DNA from: Fallopia convolvulus
Taxonomy: Eukaryota > Streptophyta > Magnoliopsida > Caryophyllales > Polygonaceae
Length of the DNA stretch: 64,000 nucleotides
Assembly: GCA_964016875.1 (NCBI GenBank)
Contig: OZ024736.1
Coordinates: 41,510,707-41,574,706 of the forward strand
Reading direction: 5' to 3'
Positions 35,065 through 44,806 of this stretch are shown one piece after another (the first letter of the stretch is position 1; every line of letters starts with the position of its first letter). The notes below the pieces were generated by a model. The model saw nothing but the letters and a program-made list of their open reading frames with translations, was not told where the DNA came from and ran no database searches. The position numbers were made by a program, and so were the translations under genes.

Positions 35065-35260
35065 TTGCCACCCTAGTTCAGCGGAGAACTTTGCTCCATC
35101 AAACGCCTACGTCTAGAGTTCGAGTCTCGCGAGGGCCCCTTTTATTTTGGGTGGGAGGATCTGCTCTCCCAACAAGTTCATTTCTCCTCCACTGAGAATC
35201 GAACACTCGACCTCAACGAAGGAAAGCGTAGCCCCTCCCACTACGCTACATGCTTGTTGG
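35065..35260. repeat. Two convergent tRNA-like (SINE-like) modules
   Basis: On the plus strand TAGTTCAGCGGAGAA (A-box-like) is followed by GAGTTCGAGTCTC (B-box-like) at about 35118. On the minus strand TAGCGTAGTGGGAGG is followed by GTGTTCGATTCTC at about 35190. CCAACAAG/CTTGTTGG inverted repeats bracket the minus-strand module. Confidence 0.4.
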
Positions 35261-35398
35261 TTATAAATATAATAACATTCATGATTACGTACTTAGCACT
35301 GAGAGTCGATCAAGAGAGATATTTCGAAGGGATGTTTATAAATATAATAAAAGCGAATTGCAACTTCTGTAACTACCATGAGAGGTTGCAGTTGCACC

Positions 35399-36070
35399 CA
35401 GTAGCGGAGCCAGAACAAAACGAAAGGAGGGGTAGAGCCCGAACAAATAGAATAACGTATTATTATTATATTATTATTTTAAATAATAAATATGAAAATA
35501 AATACATATAATAATTATAGTAATTAAGAATATACTTATATATAGTAAATAAACAATAAATTGAGTATGTAAAAAAAATTCATCGTAATACATATCTACT
35601 ATCTAGCTACTAATTATATTTTAATAATAATAATTATTAATTATTAAACTAATAATTAGTTACAACGTTTTACTTTACAATGTAGTAATTATATTTTAAT
35701 AATAAGCCAAAATTATTAACATTTTATAATTACTCATCAAAATACATATCTACTATCTAGCTAGTTTAATTTGATTTTTTTGTGTTTGAAATAAAATTAA
35801 AAAAAACGGAAATGCAGTAATTACTAATTACTACTATATGGGTTGTGGGCAAAAAATTAAAGCAAAGTTTATATACTTGCAGCTGGCAGGAGTCGAACAC
35901 CAGCCTGCCTGCGTTTCAAACAAGCGTATCTCCCAATCTCCCACTAGGCCAGGAAGACATAGGACATAATTTTGAAACATTATAGCATATATTATATACG
36001 TTCACAGACGAGAGAGGGGGCGACCGCCCCCCTTCGCCCCCCCCCCCCCCCCCCCCCCGCTCCGCCTCTG
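35399..36070. mobile_element. hAT-type MITE with tRNA-like segment
   Basis: The ends CAGTAGCGGAGC and GCTCCGCCTCTG are inverted with two mismatches, and the 8-bp duplication GTTGCACC is at 35391-35398 and 36071-36078. The 672-bp element has an AT-rich left half, a tRNA-like block at 35884-35951 and a C22 run at 36037-36058. A truncated copy lies at 8233-8735. Confidence 0.88.
35884..35951 (-). other. tRNA-like sequence inside the MITE
   Basis: The minus strand reads TGGCCTAGTGGGAG (good Pol III A box) and, about 36 bases on, GGTGTTCGACTCC (B box with one extra base). The ends TGGCAGG/CCTGCCA pair poorly as an acceptor stem, so it is a tRNA relic or SINE head, not a working tRNA gene. Confidence 0.55.
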
Positions 36071-36266
36071 GTTGCACCCACATGTATTTGCCTTTACTGA
36101 TATCACCGATTCTCTCATCATATCGTTAACTTTTTGCAAGTTCTGCAAAATTTTATTTAAAACAGCTAAAAAATACTCGGGAATTATTACAGACGAGACA
36201 GGTATATAAGTTAATAATAGGTTTTATACGCGGAAACTTTATACACACGAGATTATTTGTTTTCGC

Positions 36267-36450
36267 ACAGCACTCATTCAGAACGAGCGCTCATCCGGAA
36301 TGAGCGCTCTTTGAAAAAAAGCACGGATCCGAAAAGAGCGGAAGTCTATTCCTCAAGCCTAGAAAAACTCGGCCCAAAATGCCCTTAATGGGCCGCGCTA
36401 GCTGAATGCGTGCGCGTCCCAAAAGAGCACGCTAGCCCAAAGCGTGCTCT
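36267..36450. repeat. Left palindrome array of Mutator-like element 2
   Basis: GAGCGCTCATCC units at 36285 and 36302, followed by looser palindromes (GGCCGCGCTAGC, GAGCACGCTAGC, GCGTGCTC). The sequence differs from the element 1 palindromes but the layout is the same. Confidence 0.7.
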
Positions 36451-36619
36451 TATAGGTTAAATCCATCGAGTGCTCGGTTCCGCTCCTTCGTCTTTCTTCA
36501 TTACCGAGATTCATCGCCCCCATTCGCTCCAGATCTCCGATTTCCAGATCTGGCATCCTTCTTCCCCATTTCTCTCGAAATCTAACCTAAATCTGTTCTA
36601 CTTCCCAAATCCGGCCTCA

Positions 36620-36844
36620 ATGGAGGTGGAAAATGACCCAACAGATCCGAACGCATCCAAGACCTCAGCGGCGGTAGGGAACTCGGCGGCGGCAGAGACA
36701 TCGACGACGACTTCGGTTGAGACAGAGGTGGTGATACCAGATACGACCCAGGCAGGAGTCAGGCGTCATGTGTACCATCAAATAAAGAAATATAATTTAA
36801 TATTTAGTGTTACAACAAATCAATCTCTATTTCGTGTTAACTAG
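36620..36844 (+). other. Exon-like open frame in Mutator-like element 2
   Basis: ATG at 36620 opens a frame of 74 codons, after a GC-richer leader resembling a plant 5' UTR. The first ~50 residues are Ser/Thr/Ala-rich and acidic (MEVENDPTDPNASKTS start). A possible donor (GTGTAC) at about 36768 would end it as a first exon. No domain recognised. It is in a position equivalent to the small frame at 5952 in element 1. Confidence 0.3.
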
Positions 36845-37189
36845 TATAGTGTGTTTGTGCTCCGTACATAAATTATTTAAAAAAATTATTTTATATTGTA
36901 TATGATAAAATTAGTGTAAGACTTTGCATATATTTTTTATCTTTTAATAAAATTTGGGCTCTAAATATATAATTTTTTGTCTATATGTTAATATTTTCTA
37001 AAATAATAAATTATTTCTAAAATATATGATCCAAGTAGATGATGCAAATTTTGACAAAAAAAAGTATGTGATGCAAATATGCAATTGCTTAATATACATT
37101 TTTTTTAAAAATCTTCTAGTAAGATTTGGCCTCCAATTATATAATTTTTTGTTTATACGTTGATATAGACAAAAAACTACATATTGTTT

Positions 37190-37925
37190 TTTTATAAGAA
37201 TGATCGATTGTTGAATATCGATTTTCAAAGAATACAATGATTTTTTATAAGAGTCATCAATTCTAAATGAATATAATAATTTCTTGTAAAAAACAACGAT
37301 TTTAGATGAATATAACGATTTCTTATAAGAATGAACGATTCAAAATGAATATAGCAAATACTTATAAGAATAAACGATTCTAAAAGAATATAACGAGTTC
37401 TTATAAGAATGAACGATTCTAAAGTAATATAATGATTCTTAAAAGAATGAAGGTATCTAAACGATGAAAACAATTTCTTATAAGAATGAATGATTCAAAA
37501 GTAACATAACAGTTTCTTATGAGAATGAACAATTCGAAAGGAATATAACATTTTCTTATAAGAATGAACGATTCTAAAATGAATATAATGAGTTTTTATA
37601 AGAACGAACAATTCTAAGGGAATATAATTTCTTATAAGAATGAACAATTTGAGAGGAATATAACGACTTATTATAAGAATGGACAATTCGAAAGGAATAT
37701 AACGACGTCTTATAAGAATAAACAATTCTAAAGGAATAAAATGACTTCTTATAAGAATGAACAATTCGAAAGGAATATAACGATTTCTTATACGAATGAA
37801 CCATTCTAAACAAATATCTCTTCAAATACGTACTTGAAAAAGAATGAACAATTCTAAAGGAATATACATTCTTATAAGAATGAACAATTTGAGAGGAATA
37901 TAATGACTTCTTATAAGAATGAAAA
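37190..37925. repeat. ~39-bp tandem repeat, about 19 units
   Basis: Unit of 37-42 bp with core TTATAAGAATGAACGATTCT then A-rich AAGGAATATAACGATT. Units vary by small substitutions and a few shortened copies. Minus-strand open frames with repeated RIVHSYKKS peptides arise from this array. Confidence 0.92.
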
Positions 37926-37933
37926 ACGTCTTT

Positions 37934-38190
37934 TAAACCCTAAACCCTAAACTACAAACCCTAAACAAATATCTCATAATGAATACCATAGAGAAAATTT
38001 AATTAAGAAAAAGAAAAAAAATGAAAGATAAAACCTAAATCCAAATCCTAAACCCTAAACCCTAAACCCTAACCCCTAAATCCTAAACCCCAAACCCTAA
38101 AACCCTACGTTGTAAACCCTAAGCCATATGTCATAAACCCTAAACCTCTAAAACCCTAAGTCATAAACCCTAAAACCCTAAACCCCAATA
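37934..38190. repeat. Degenerate telomere-like repeats in element 2
   Basis: Blocks of CCCTAAA with AACCCCTAAAT and CCATATGTCATAAACC interruptions. They directly abut the ~39-bp repeat. Orientation is the same as in element 1, but the order relative to the ~39-bp repeat is reversed. Confidence 0.85.
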
Positions 38191-38925
38191 GATAATTTCA
38201 TTAACATATAGATCCACACTATTCATAAAAATTAATATATAAAAAGTTAATAGATAACTTCATTGTCAAATTACGAAAACATATAAGCCTACATAACACT
38301 AATCTACAATATCGCTGATCAGTCGACTACAAGGATGGATCCGATTTGCGCCGTTTTGGTTCCTTTGGAGCATCAAACAAGCTTGTCTTGTCGATCATCT
38401 CTCACATGCTCGTTATAAAAAGCAATTGAGAAATCTATCCTAGTAACCTATAAATAAATTGATTCATCTTAATATATCAACTGTGACCACAATATTATGA
38501 AATTAATTTATCCAAAAAAAATCAAAGTATATCTACTTAATTTAAAATAGAACATTGACATTTAATAATATAATATTTCTATACTATCAACCTAATAATT
38601 CTACTTAAAAAATATTTATAAACTTAGATTAGAGAAATACCAAATTCATTTCAATAATATCAAAAGAACATTTCATCATAAAATGAATAAAAATATACTT
38701 TGTTAGATGCAACTATAACAAAGTTATCTCATTAATATCAAATTAATAATTCTACTTAAATATAACAACTAGTTGGTATGTGTAATTATTTTATAATTCG
38801 AAATATTTTTATGTAATTCACATATAAAACTCTAAACAAAACTCTATTTTAAAGCAGAACAATAAATTTACCACTAACATTTGTGAGAAAGATAGAGTAA
38901 ATAGTTTTATTCAAGTTATTACACG
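38191..38925. other. AT-rich interior of element 2 with a short minus-strand frame
   Basis: Mostly AT-rich. On the minus strand 38398-38327 encodes 23 residues (MIDKTSLFDAPKEPKRRKSD start) with a basic patch, preceded by AG-ending sequence that could be a splice acceptor, and it ends in TAG. It looks more like real coding than its surroundings but is too short to identify. Confidence 0.25.
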
Positions 38926-39379
38926 TAGAGCTGTCAAAAGCTGACCGAACCCGCTAACCCGACCCGAACCGTCCGATAATTTTAGGGTCAAGACCCGAAA
39001 TTTTGAACCCGAAACCCGAAATCAACCGAACCCGATAGAACCCGAAACCCGTTGGGTTGAAACCCGAAACCCATGGGTTGACCGATTTAGTATATTTATA
39101 GAATTTTTAAAATTTATTTTAAAAATTATAATATATTTTATTAATAAAATAAATGAAAAATAATAGATTATAATTAAATAATATTATTTAATTATAAATT
39201 GATTTTAATAATCATAAAAAAAGGAAAATTTTGACCCGCTGGTCAACCTGAACCGACCGAAAACCCGTTACAACCCGACCCGATTGACCCGTGACCCATA
39301 ACGAAACCGAACCCGATTCAACCCGAACCCGAAATGACCGAACCCGAACCCGCCCGACCCGACCCGATTGACAGGTCTA
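38926..39379. mobile_element. hAT-type MITE nested in Mutator-like element 2
   Basis: The ends TAGAGCTGTCAA and TTGACAGGTCTA are inverted with one mismatch, with an 8-bp duplication ATTACACG at 38918-38925 and 39380-39387. The 454-bp element has dense GACCCGAACCCG-type motifs at both ends and an AT-rich centre. Confidence 0.9.
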
Positions 39380-39713
39380 ATTACACGTGATTCATGTTTT
39401 TTTTCATCAAAATTAATTTAAAAATATTAATGTATAAAATATATCAATTGTACTAAACTACTAATGCATATTATATATTTTAAAACAATTTATTGAATTA
39501 ATAATTTTATACCATATTATATATTATAAAATCTATGATAATATTTCTATATATTATAAAATCTATTTAGTAAATATTTAAAGGTTTGTAAATATGAAAA
39601 AGACTAATATAAAAAATTGGATCTATAAAAAGAACAATATAATTTATGATAATATTTATTTAAAAAATTAGGATTAACTTATTCAAATAATACCACGTTA
39701 CATTAGCGCTCAA

Positions 39714-39835
39714 ATAGGACGAGCGCTCATCCTAAAGGAGCGCTCATCCGGGTGAAGTGCTCCTTCAGGGTGAGCACTTCACCAGGTTGAGCGCTCCACC
39801 AGGATGAGCGCTCATTCTGGATGAGTGTTGTGCGC
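39714..39835. repeat. Right palindrome array of Mutator-like element 2
   Basis: Seven tandem units of 16-19 bp. The clearest are near-perfect palindromes such as GGACGAGCGCTCATCC, with AGTGCTCC and AGCACTTC variants between. Confidence 0.85.
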
Positions 39836-40208
39836 ATATAAAAAAACCCGTGTGTATATTTCATCAGCCGTTTTATATCCCAAAATTAATTGGTAATAGG
39901 AAGAATGTCCCATAACTTTTTATATTAGCTTATTTTTACTCCCAATTTTTCATGTGAGATTCACGATTGAACCCCAACAATCTCTCAATCTCTTGTGGAT
40001 CTCTCACAAGCCCGAGCGGTGGACCCTCCTGGTCCCTAAGCCGAACTATCGGTTCTGATACCACTTGTTACAGGGAAGACGGGTCCACAAGCCCATAAGG
40101 TTGTATCCCAAAACTAATTAGTAATAGGAGGAGTGACCCATGATCTTATATATATACTAGCTTGTTTTCACTCCCAATCCACGTGAGATAGACAATCGAA
40201 CTCCAACA

Positions 40209-41060
40209 GTAATCAAAGTTGAGAGAGGTATTCAAATTCAATGGTTGTCTGCTTATTTTGAGGCTTTGACCTCGCAACTCGCAAGGTCCCTCCTCCTGTC
40301 ATATGCATTAACTTATCCCACTCTCAGCTAATCCTGGACTCTGCTCAACTTTTCATTTTCAACCATACTTGGTAACCTTGTGAAATCCATCCATATATGT
40401 ACACATAAGTTACAAAATATACCTAACCGAAATACATTTATAAGGATGTCAACAAGTTTCATGCTCAGCACAATTAAAAGCAAAACTAGAAATTTCCTTT
40501 TTTTATCCACCTTTTTAATCAGGTAATTAAGAATTTGGTACGGGAAAGAAAATTACTCAATACCAATAACTTCATAGACAAGAGCAATAAGTTCTAGATG
40601 AATGCCCATTTGAAAAGTAGAATAGAAAAATGAGCAAGTTTGACAATTCTATCTGCCACACAATTAGATATTTAGTTTCAATCAGTCTACATGAGGCTTA
40701 ATCCATGCACGATGGTTTTTCCTTTTAGGACGAGAATTTTGCTTAAGAACTAAAGGGGTTTGAGCATACACCCATTGCAAATGTTGAGAAAAGGCCAACT
40801 CACAAGGAAGTAAGGTAGTCAAAATCTTTCCAGGATTTTTTTTTTTTTTGCATTTCTATGACCTTAAATAAACCACCAAAGAAAATGCAGAACATTACTA
40901 TTTTTATTTGAAAGAGTTGTGACCAAATTATCATTAAAGGCACCCGAGAAACAAACTTGAAAAAAAACATTCAACTTTTATTCCAATTTGAAAATCATAT
41001 TTTGAGAAATAGATGATATAAATTTTCGTCTTCAAGTTCACACAAAGAACAAGTACTTAG
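40209..41060. other. Intergenic with a degraded LINE RNase H fragment
   Basis: On the minus strand 40840-40630 has peptide traces typical of the C-terminal RNase H of plant L1 elements: WIKPHVD followed by LKLNI, then NCVADRIVKLAH after an apparent deletion, with stops. No host gene was recognised. Confidence 0.35.
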
Positions 41061-41383
41061 TGTTAGAATTCAACTAGATAGGAAAAAACTAATCGATGAA
41101 CACACAATCAGGGTAGTCAAATGATTTAGACAGCAATACAATTACTTTTTGTATTGATTCAGAAATCAGAGTCTTTCCAGACTACAAACACACGACACTA
41201 CTATCCAACATATTTATACTAACTAGCACCAACTGACAATAACTACCAATAACTACCAACAATAGCAGTTTGGCGCCTAAAACATATCAACTGTAACTAA
41301 GTTACATAATTATAGCAACCTGTAATTATTTTCATCTAATTACATATATAACTAAATTTAATTATCATATATTCACTATAACA
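41061..41383 (-). repeat. Possible solo LTR
   Basis: On the minus strand 323 bp starts TGTTATAG and ends CTAACA, with TATAAATATG as a possible TATA box mid-way. The flanking five bases do not match, so solo-LTR status is tentative. Confidence 0.45.
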
Positions 41384-43320
41384 GAATTAATTAACTATAT
41401 ATAAACCGTGCTTAATTCTTTCACTTAGAACACAATTAAAATAACGATTTAAACGGTCTATGATTTGAAGACAATCAACACAAGCTTTATAAGGAAAAAA
41501 ATTTAATCTTGGGTGAGAAAGAAGTCTTCCAAACACACAAAAAAAAAAACCATAGATAAGAGCACAGGAAGACGGGTTAAGCATGGAAGAAAAGACATAA
41601 AAAAACAAGTATTGTCGTTTGTTAAATGTACATGTGTCAGTGTTATTAATTAAGGTCACAAAACAATTATCTGAGCATATTCCACCAAAAATAAAAAGGA
41701 ACTCTTTAAGCATAAAAGTTAGCTACAAGTTTAACTAAAGAATCATCTTCACCTCTTCGGCCATCAGCATCAAGCTAGCCTGATTATTTACGTCAGAGTC
41801 CACGTTCAAGGTAGCATGTAAATATATTACTATTGATCGTATTTTTTCCTTTCAAATTATAAACCATCCCAAATTGGTTGGCTTGTATTTATTTTTTTTA
41901 ACAATAAACTAGTAACTCATTACAAGATAAACATTAGATCGTCTTATAAGAACACGGCCAATCCAAATCATTATAATAAATAATATGTAAGAATTGTAAC
42001 AAGAGAGGATGAAGAAAACAAGTATCCCTAATATTATAAATACTAGAGTCTAGAAAATCAGAAACTAAAAGTGAAAAATAATTGCTTGACGGAAGCGAGC
42101 AATATTGCCGTGGAACCGAAAAATGTCAAACTAGGGTTGTGCACGGACGGTTTCAATCCGTTTGGATCGTCGGGGCGACAATACTCTTCATGATTTGTGA
42201 TTTTGACACCCTACAACCTTCTGTTGTGAATGTGTATTCGAGATTGGGTTATGTTCTAACGGTTATCGTGCTTGGAGAGAAAAGGCCGAAGCAAAAATTG
42301 AGCGTCTAGTTGCAGCCATTGATAACCGAGCTTAAGAGTTTTTGGCTTAACGGGCATACACATACGATGCATAGAGAAAGCAAATTTTTTTCATGCGTGT
42401 AGTTGTATTGTGGCTATTAGCAACCTTTCGATATATTCGATGTTGTCAGGTATGTTCTAGTGCGATATGTTTAAAATTAGTTAATTATTTGATATCACAT
42501 GTGTCTTAATTATAGTCATATATATGATAATTAATGTATTGTAATTACCCAATGTTTATGCAGGATGGAGCACTTCTAGGAAATATACTTGCCCTTAATT
42601 GCATGGAGGACACAACTGTGTTTTATATAACTCATGGACACAAAATTTATCGGTTCGCCTGTCATAGGAGATTTACTTTACATCATCGCTTTTGAAACAA
42701 TAAGAACAATTTCAAAAAAGGTAAAAAAGGTTACGAGCACTCACCGGAAACAACAAGAACAATGTCAATTGCATGGCCGCATCGTGTGCATTGTCCCTTA
42801 TACGACACATTAGGGTCCAAGGGCATAAACATCGAAAAATGAAGATTGAAGCTTGAAGATGACACCATTCATTTGCAGTACAAATTGCGTTAGGCTACTT
42901 GGTAAACTTAAAGTAGTAGCTCAATTTGTAAATTGTTAACAAAGAAGTTAATTTTTTGCTCACTTGGTTGTCTTACCAAGGACTGTTCTAAGAACAATGT
43001 TATTATAATATATACTTCTGTTGTCTATGAATGATAACCTATTACTCCCGTTTAGTTGTAATATATTCTATTTATTTTTCTTAAAGTACTTTCAAAATCC
43101 CGGTAATCCCAAATCAGGAAAATCCAAGGTTATTGGCAGTAATACCTACCACCAATTAGGGGGTTTTACACTCTCCAAAACCCTTCCTCCTCTTATTCTC
43201 TCCTCGACCTCTCATCTAAATCCCTCCCACTCCAAATCATTTTCCTATTATTAACCTTTCTAAACTTATTGAGAATGAGGGCAATAATCCTACCTCCTTC
43301 TAAGACCCCTCCCATGATTG
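41384..43320. other. Intergenic, no gene recognised
   Basis: Open frames at 41387-41713 (-), 42082-42309 (+) and 43021-43254 (+) lack recognisable domains. At about 42131 TAGGGTTGTGCAC resembles a hAT MITE end, but no partner was found. The part after 43020 may be decayed LINE 5' sequence. Confidence 0.35.
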
Positions 43321-44367
43321 ATTCCTCTCTAGTATATAACTTGGAACATTCGTGGGTTGAACACGAGTGCAAAATAGAATATCGTTAGAAGCGGTTTCCA
43401 AGAACCAAGTTGACACTATAGCTTTTCTCGAAACTTGACTTCGTAAGAATAAGGAGCAACACCTAGCTCAGAACTTTCTCTCGGACTGGTCACATTGCTT
43501 AAATGACTAAATCTCCAAAATTTGTCGAATTTGGGTTTGGTGGAATGCATAAAAGCTTCGTGTTCGTATTATGTCTATCACCTCTTAATTGATACACCGC
43601 CTTGTACTCCACCGGGTGGCACCTTCACTTCCATGCCACATTTGTGTATGGTTATAGCGACTTAATGAGAGAGGTTACAATGTGTAGACGTTCCTACGTT
43701 CCTTGTCACCTAGAAGATTAAGCCCCTCAAGTCTTGCCTTAGACTCCTTTCAAGCTCTTCCTTTTAAGATAATAAGCTTGTGGTCAATGAGTCATGTAGT
43801 AGGTTGGATAACATTCGGTTGAATATCCAAAATCAACCTCTGAACTCACTTCGTGTCTAGCGGGAGCGCGCTCCATCTCAAACGAAATTGGCCTCCGATT
43901 CTCAAAACTATAAGCCAACACGATGTAGATTGCCAAACTTAAATGGATTAGATTCAGATATCAAATCAACACTTATTTCTACAAATATGTCAAGAATAGG
44001 TGTACCTCATCTAATATGCTTGGTATTACCGACAATTAGGGTCGACCTTGGGAGAACCATGGGGAGATTGCTGCTCACCTCGTCACCCACTTCTCAACCT
44101 TTCTTGATTGCTTTTCCAATCCTCCTCCCCCACCAAGTTTTGTTGTTCAATCCAGTCCATGTTTTCAGGATGAAGATGGCCTTAACTTACTACGTCCAAT
44201 TACCACCGAAGATGTCAAGATGGTCGTCTTCTCTTTTGGGAATGATAAAGCCATGGGCCCGATGGTTTTAACGCTCTCTTTTTTAAAGCTTCTTGGAGTA
44301 TCATTGATCATAACATTTGTGAGGTTGTCCAAAGCTTCTTCTCCTTAAGGTATCTCCTCAAATAGAT
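43321..44367 (+). pseudogene. L1 LINE remnant, 5' part (endonuclease to early RT)
   Basis: The conceptual translation, with several stops and frameshifts, shows the L1 endonuclease start (TWNIRGLN near 43349, then IAFLET-like and WSHC-like pieces) and later the linker and early reverse transcriptase (SFGNDKAMGP near 44230, SWSIIDHNICEVV, FFSLRYLLK). It is interrupted at 44367 by the gypsy element and continues at 50024. Confidence 0.72.
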
Positions 44368-44782
44368 TGATACGGACGTACAATCAGAGAACAAGTCATC
44401 AAGAATTAGGCGTCGTCCTAAGAGATATGAGGATTAATATTCTAGAATTTAGATTAATAAATTTAGTAATTTTAGATTAATAATTTCAGTTTTAGTAGAA
44501 TATTGAATTACTGTAATTTTTATAAACTAGAGCTTAGCTCTCTTTTCGGGTTTTCTTTACAGTTCTTTCCCGGAACGCTTTTCTTGAACCGTTAGGGTTT
44601 AGGTATAAATACTCTTGTGTATCTTCTCATAAAGTTATCCAAGAAAATAGCTTTGCCCTAATTTTCTTTAGCTTCTTTATTTTCCTGCCTTTACTTATCT
44701 CGAGTCGGATTCCACACCGGAATAGGCTCAATCCCCTTGACCAACAAGGGTTTGATACGTGGTCCACACCGGGTTCGTATCA
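44368..44782 (+). repeat. Gypsy-1 5' LTR
   Basis: TG..CA ends. A TATAAATA box is at 44604-44611. AACTGGTGCTTTT follows, a primer-site-like sequence shared with gypsy-2. Confidence 0.92.
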
Positions 44783-44806
44783 ACTGGTGCTTTTACCTCG
44801 AACACC

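Larger units (their letters stand above)
36230..39869. mobile_element. Mutator-like non-autonomous element 2
   Basis: The ends are inverted: after about 10 diverged bases both read ATACACACG, then T-rich sequence, GCGCACA/CGCACAG, CACTCAT and GAGCGCTCATCC. The flanks GTTTTATAC (36221-36229) and GTTTTATAT (39870-39878) form a 9-bp duplication with one mismatch, and removal restores the TRIM LTR. At 3640 bp it nearly equals element 1 (3584 bp), and it shares its palindrome arrays, telomere-like DNA and ~39-bp repeat. No transposase seen. Confidence 0.75.
36185..40208 (-). mobile_element. TRIM retrotransposon split by a Mutator-like element
   Basis: On the minus strand: 5' LTR 40208-40066 (TGTTGGAG..TGTAACA, 143 bp), primer site GTGGTATCAGAACC, a ~86-base internal segment, and a 3' LTR starting at 39979 (TGTTGGGG). 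The 3' LTR runs to 39870, is cut by the Mutator-like element, and resumes at 36229 down to 36185. Without the insertion the TRIM is about 380 bp. The flanks GTAAT and GGAAT are a possible 5-bp duplication with one mismatch. It has no coding capacity, as expected of TRIMs. Confidence 0.75.

Noticed and set aside
35884..35951. A functional tRNA gene
   Set aside because: The A and B boxes are good, but acceptor and anticodon stems do not pair well and the sequence is part of a repeated MITE.
37190..37925. A CRISPR-like array or a repeat protein encoded on the minus strand
   Set aside because: The units are contiguous, with no conserved-repeat/variable-spacer pattern, in a plant nuclear context. 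The repeat peptides simply follow the DNA period.
41387..41713. A 108-residue minus-strand protein gene
   Set aside because: AT-rich DNA, Phe/Cys-rich product without domain, next to a possible LTR.
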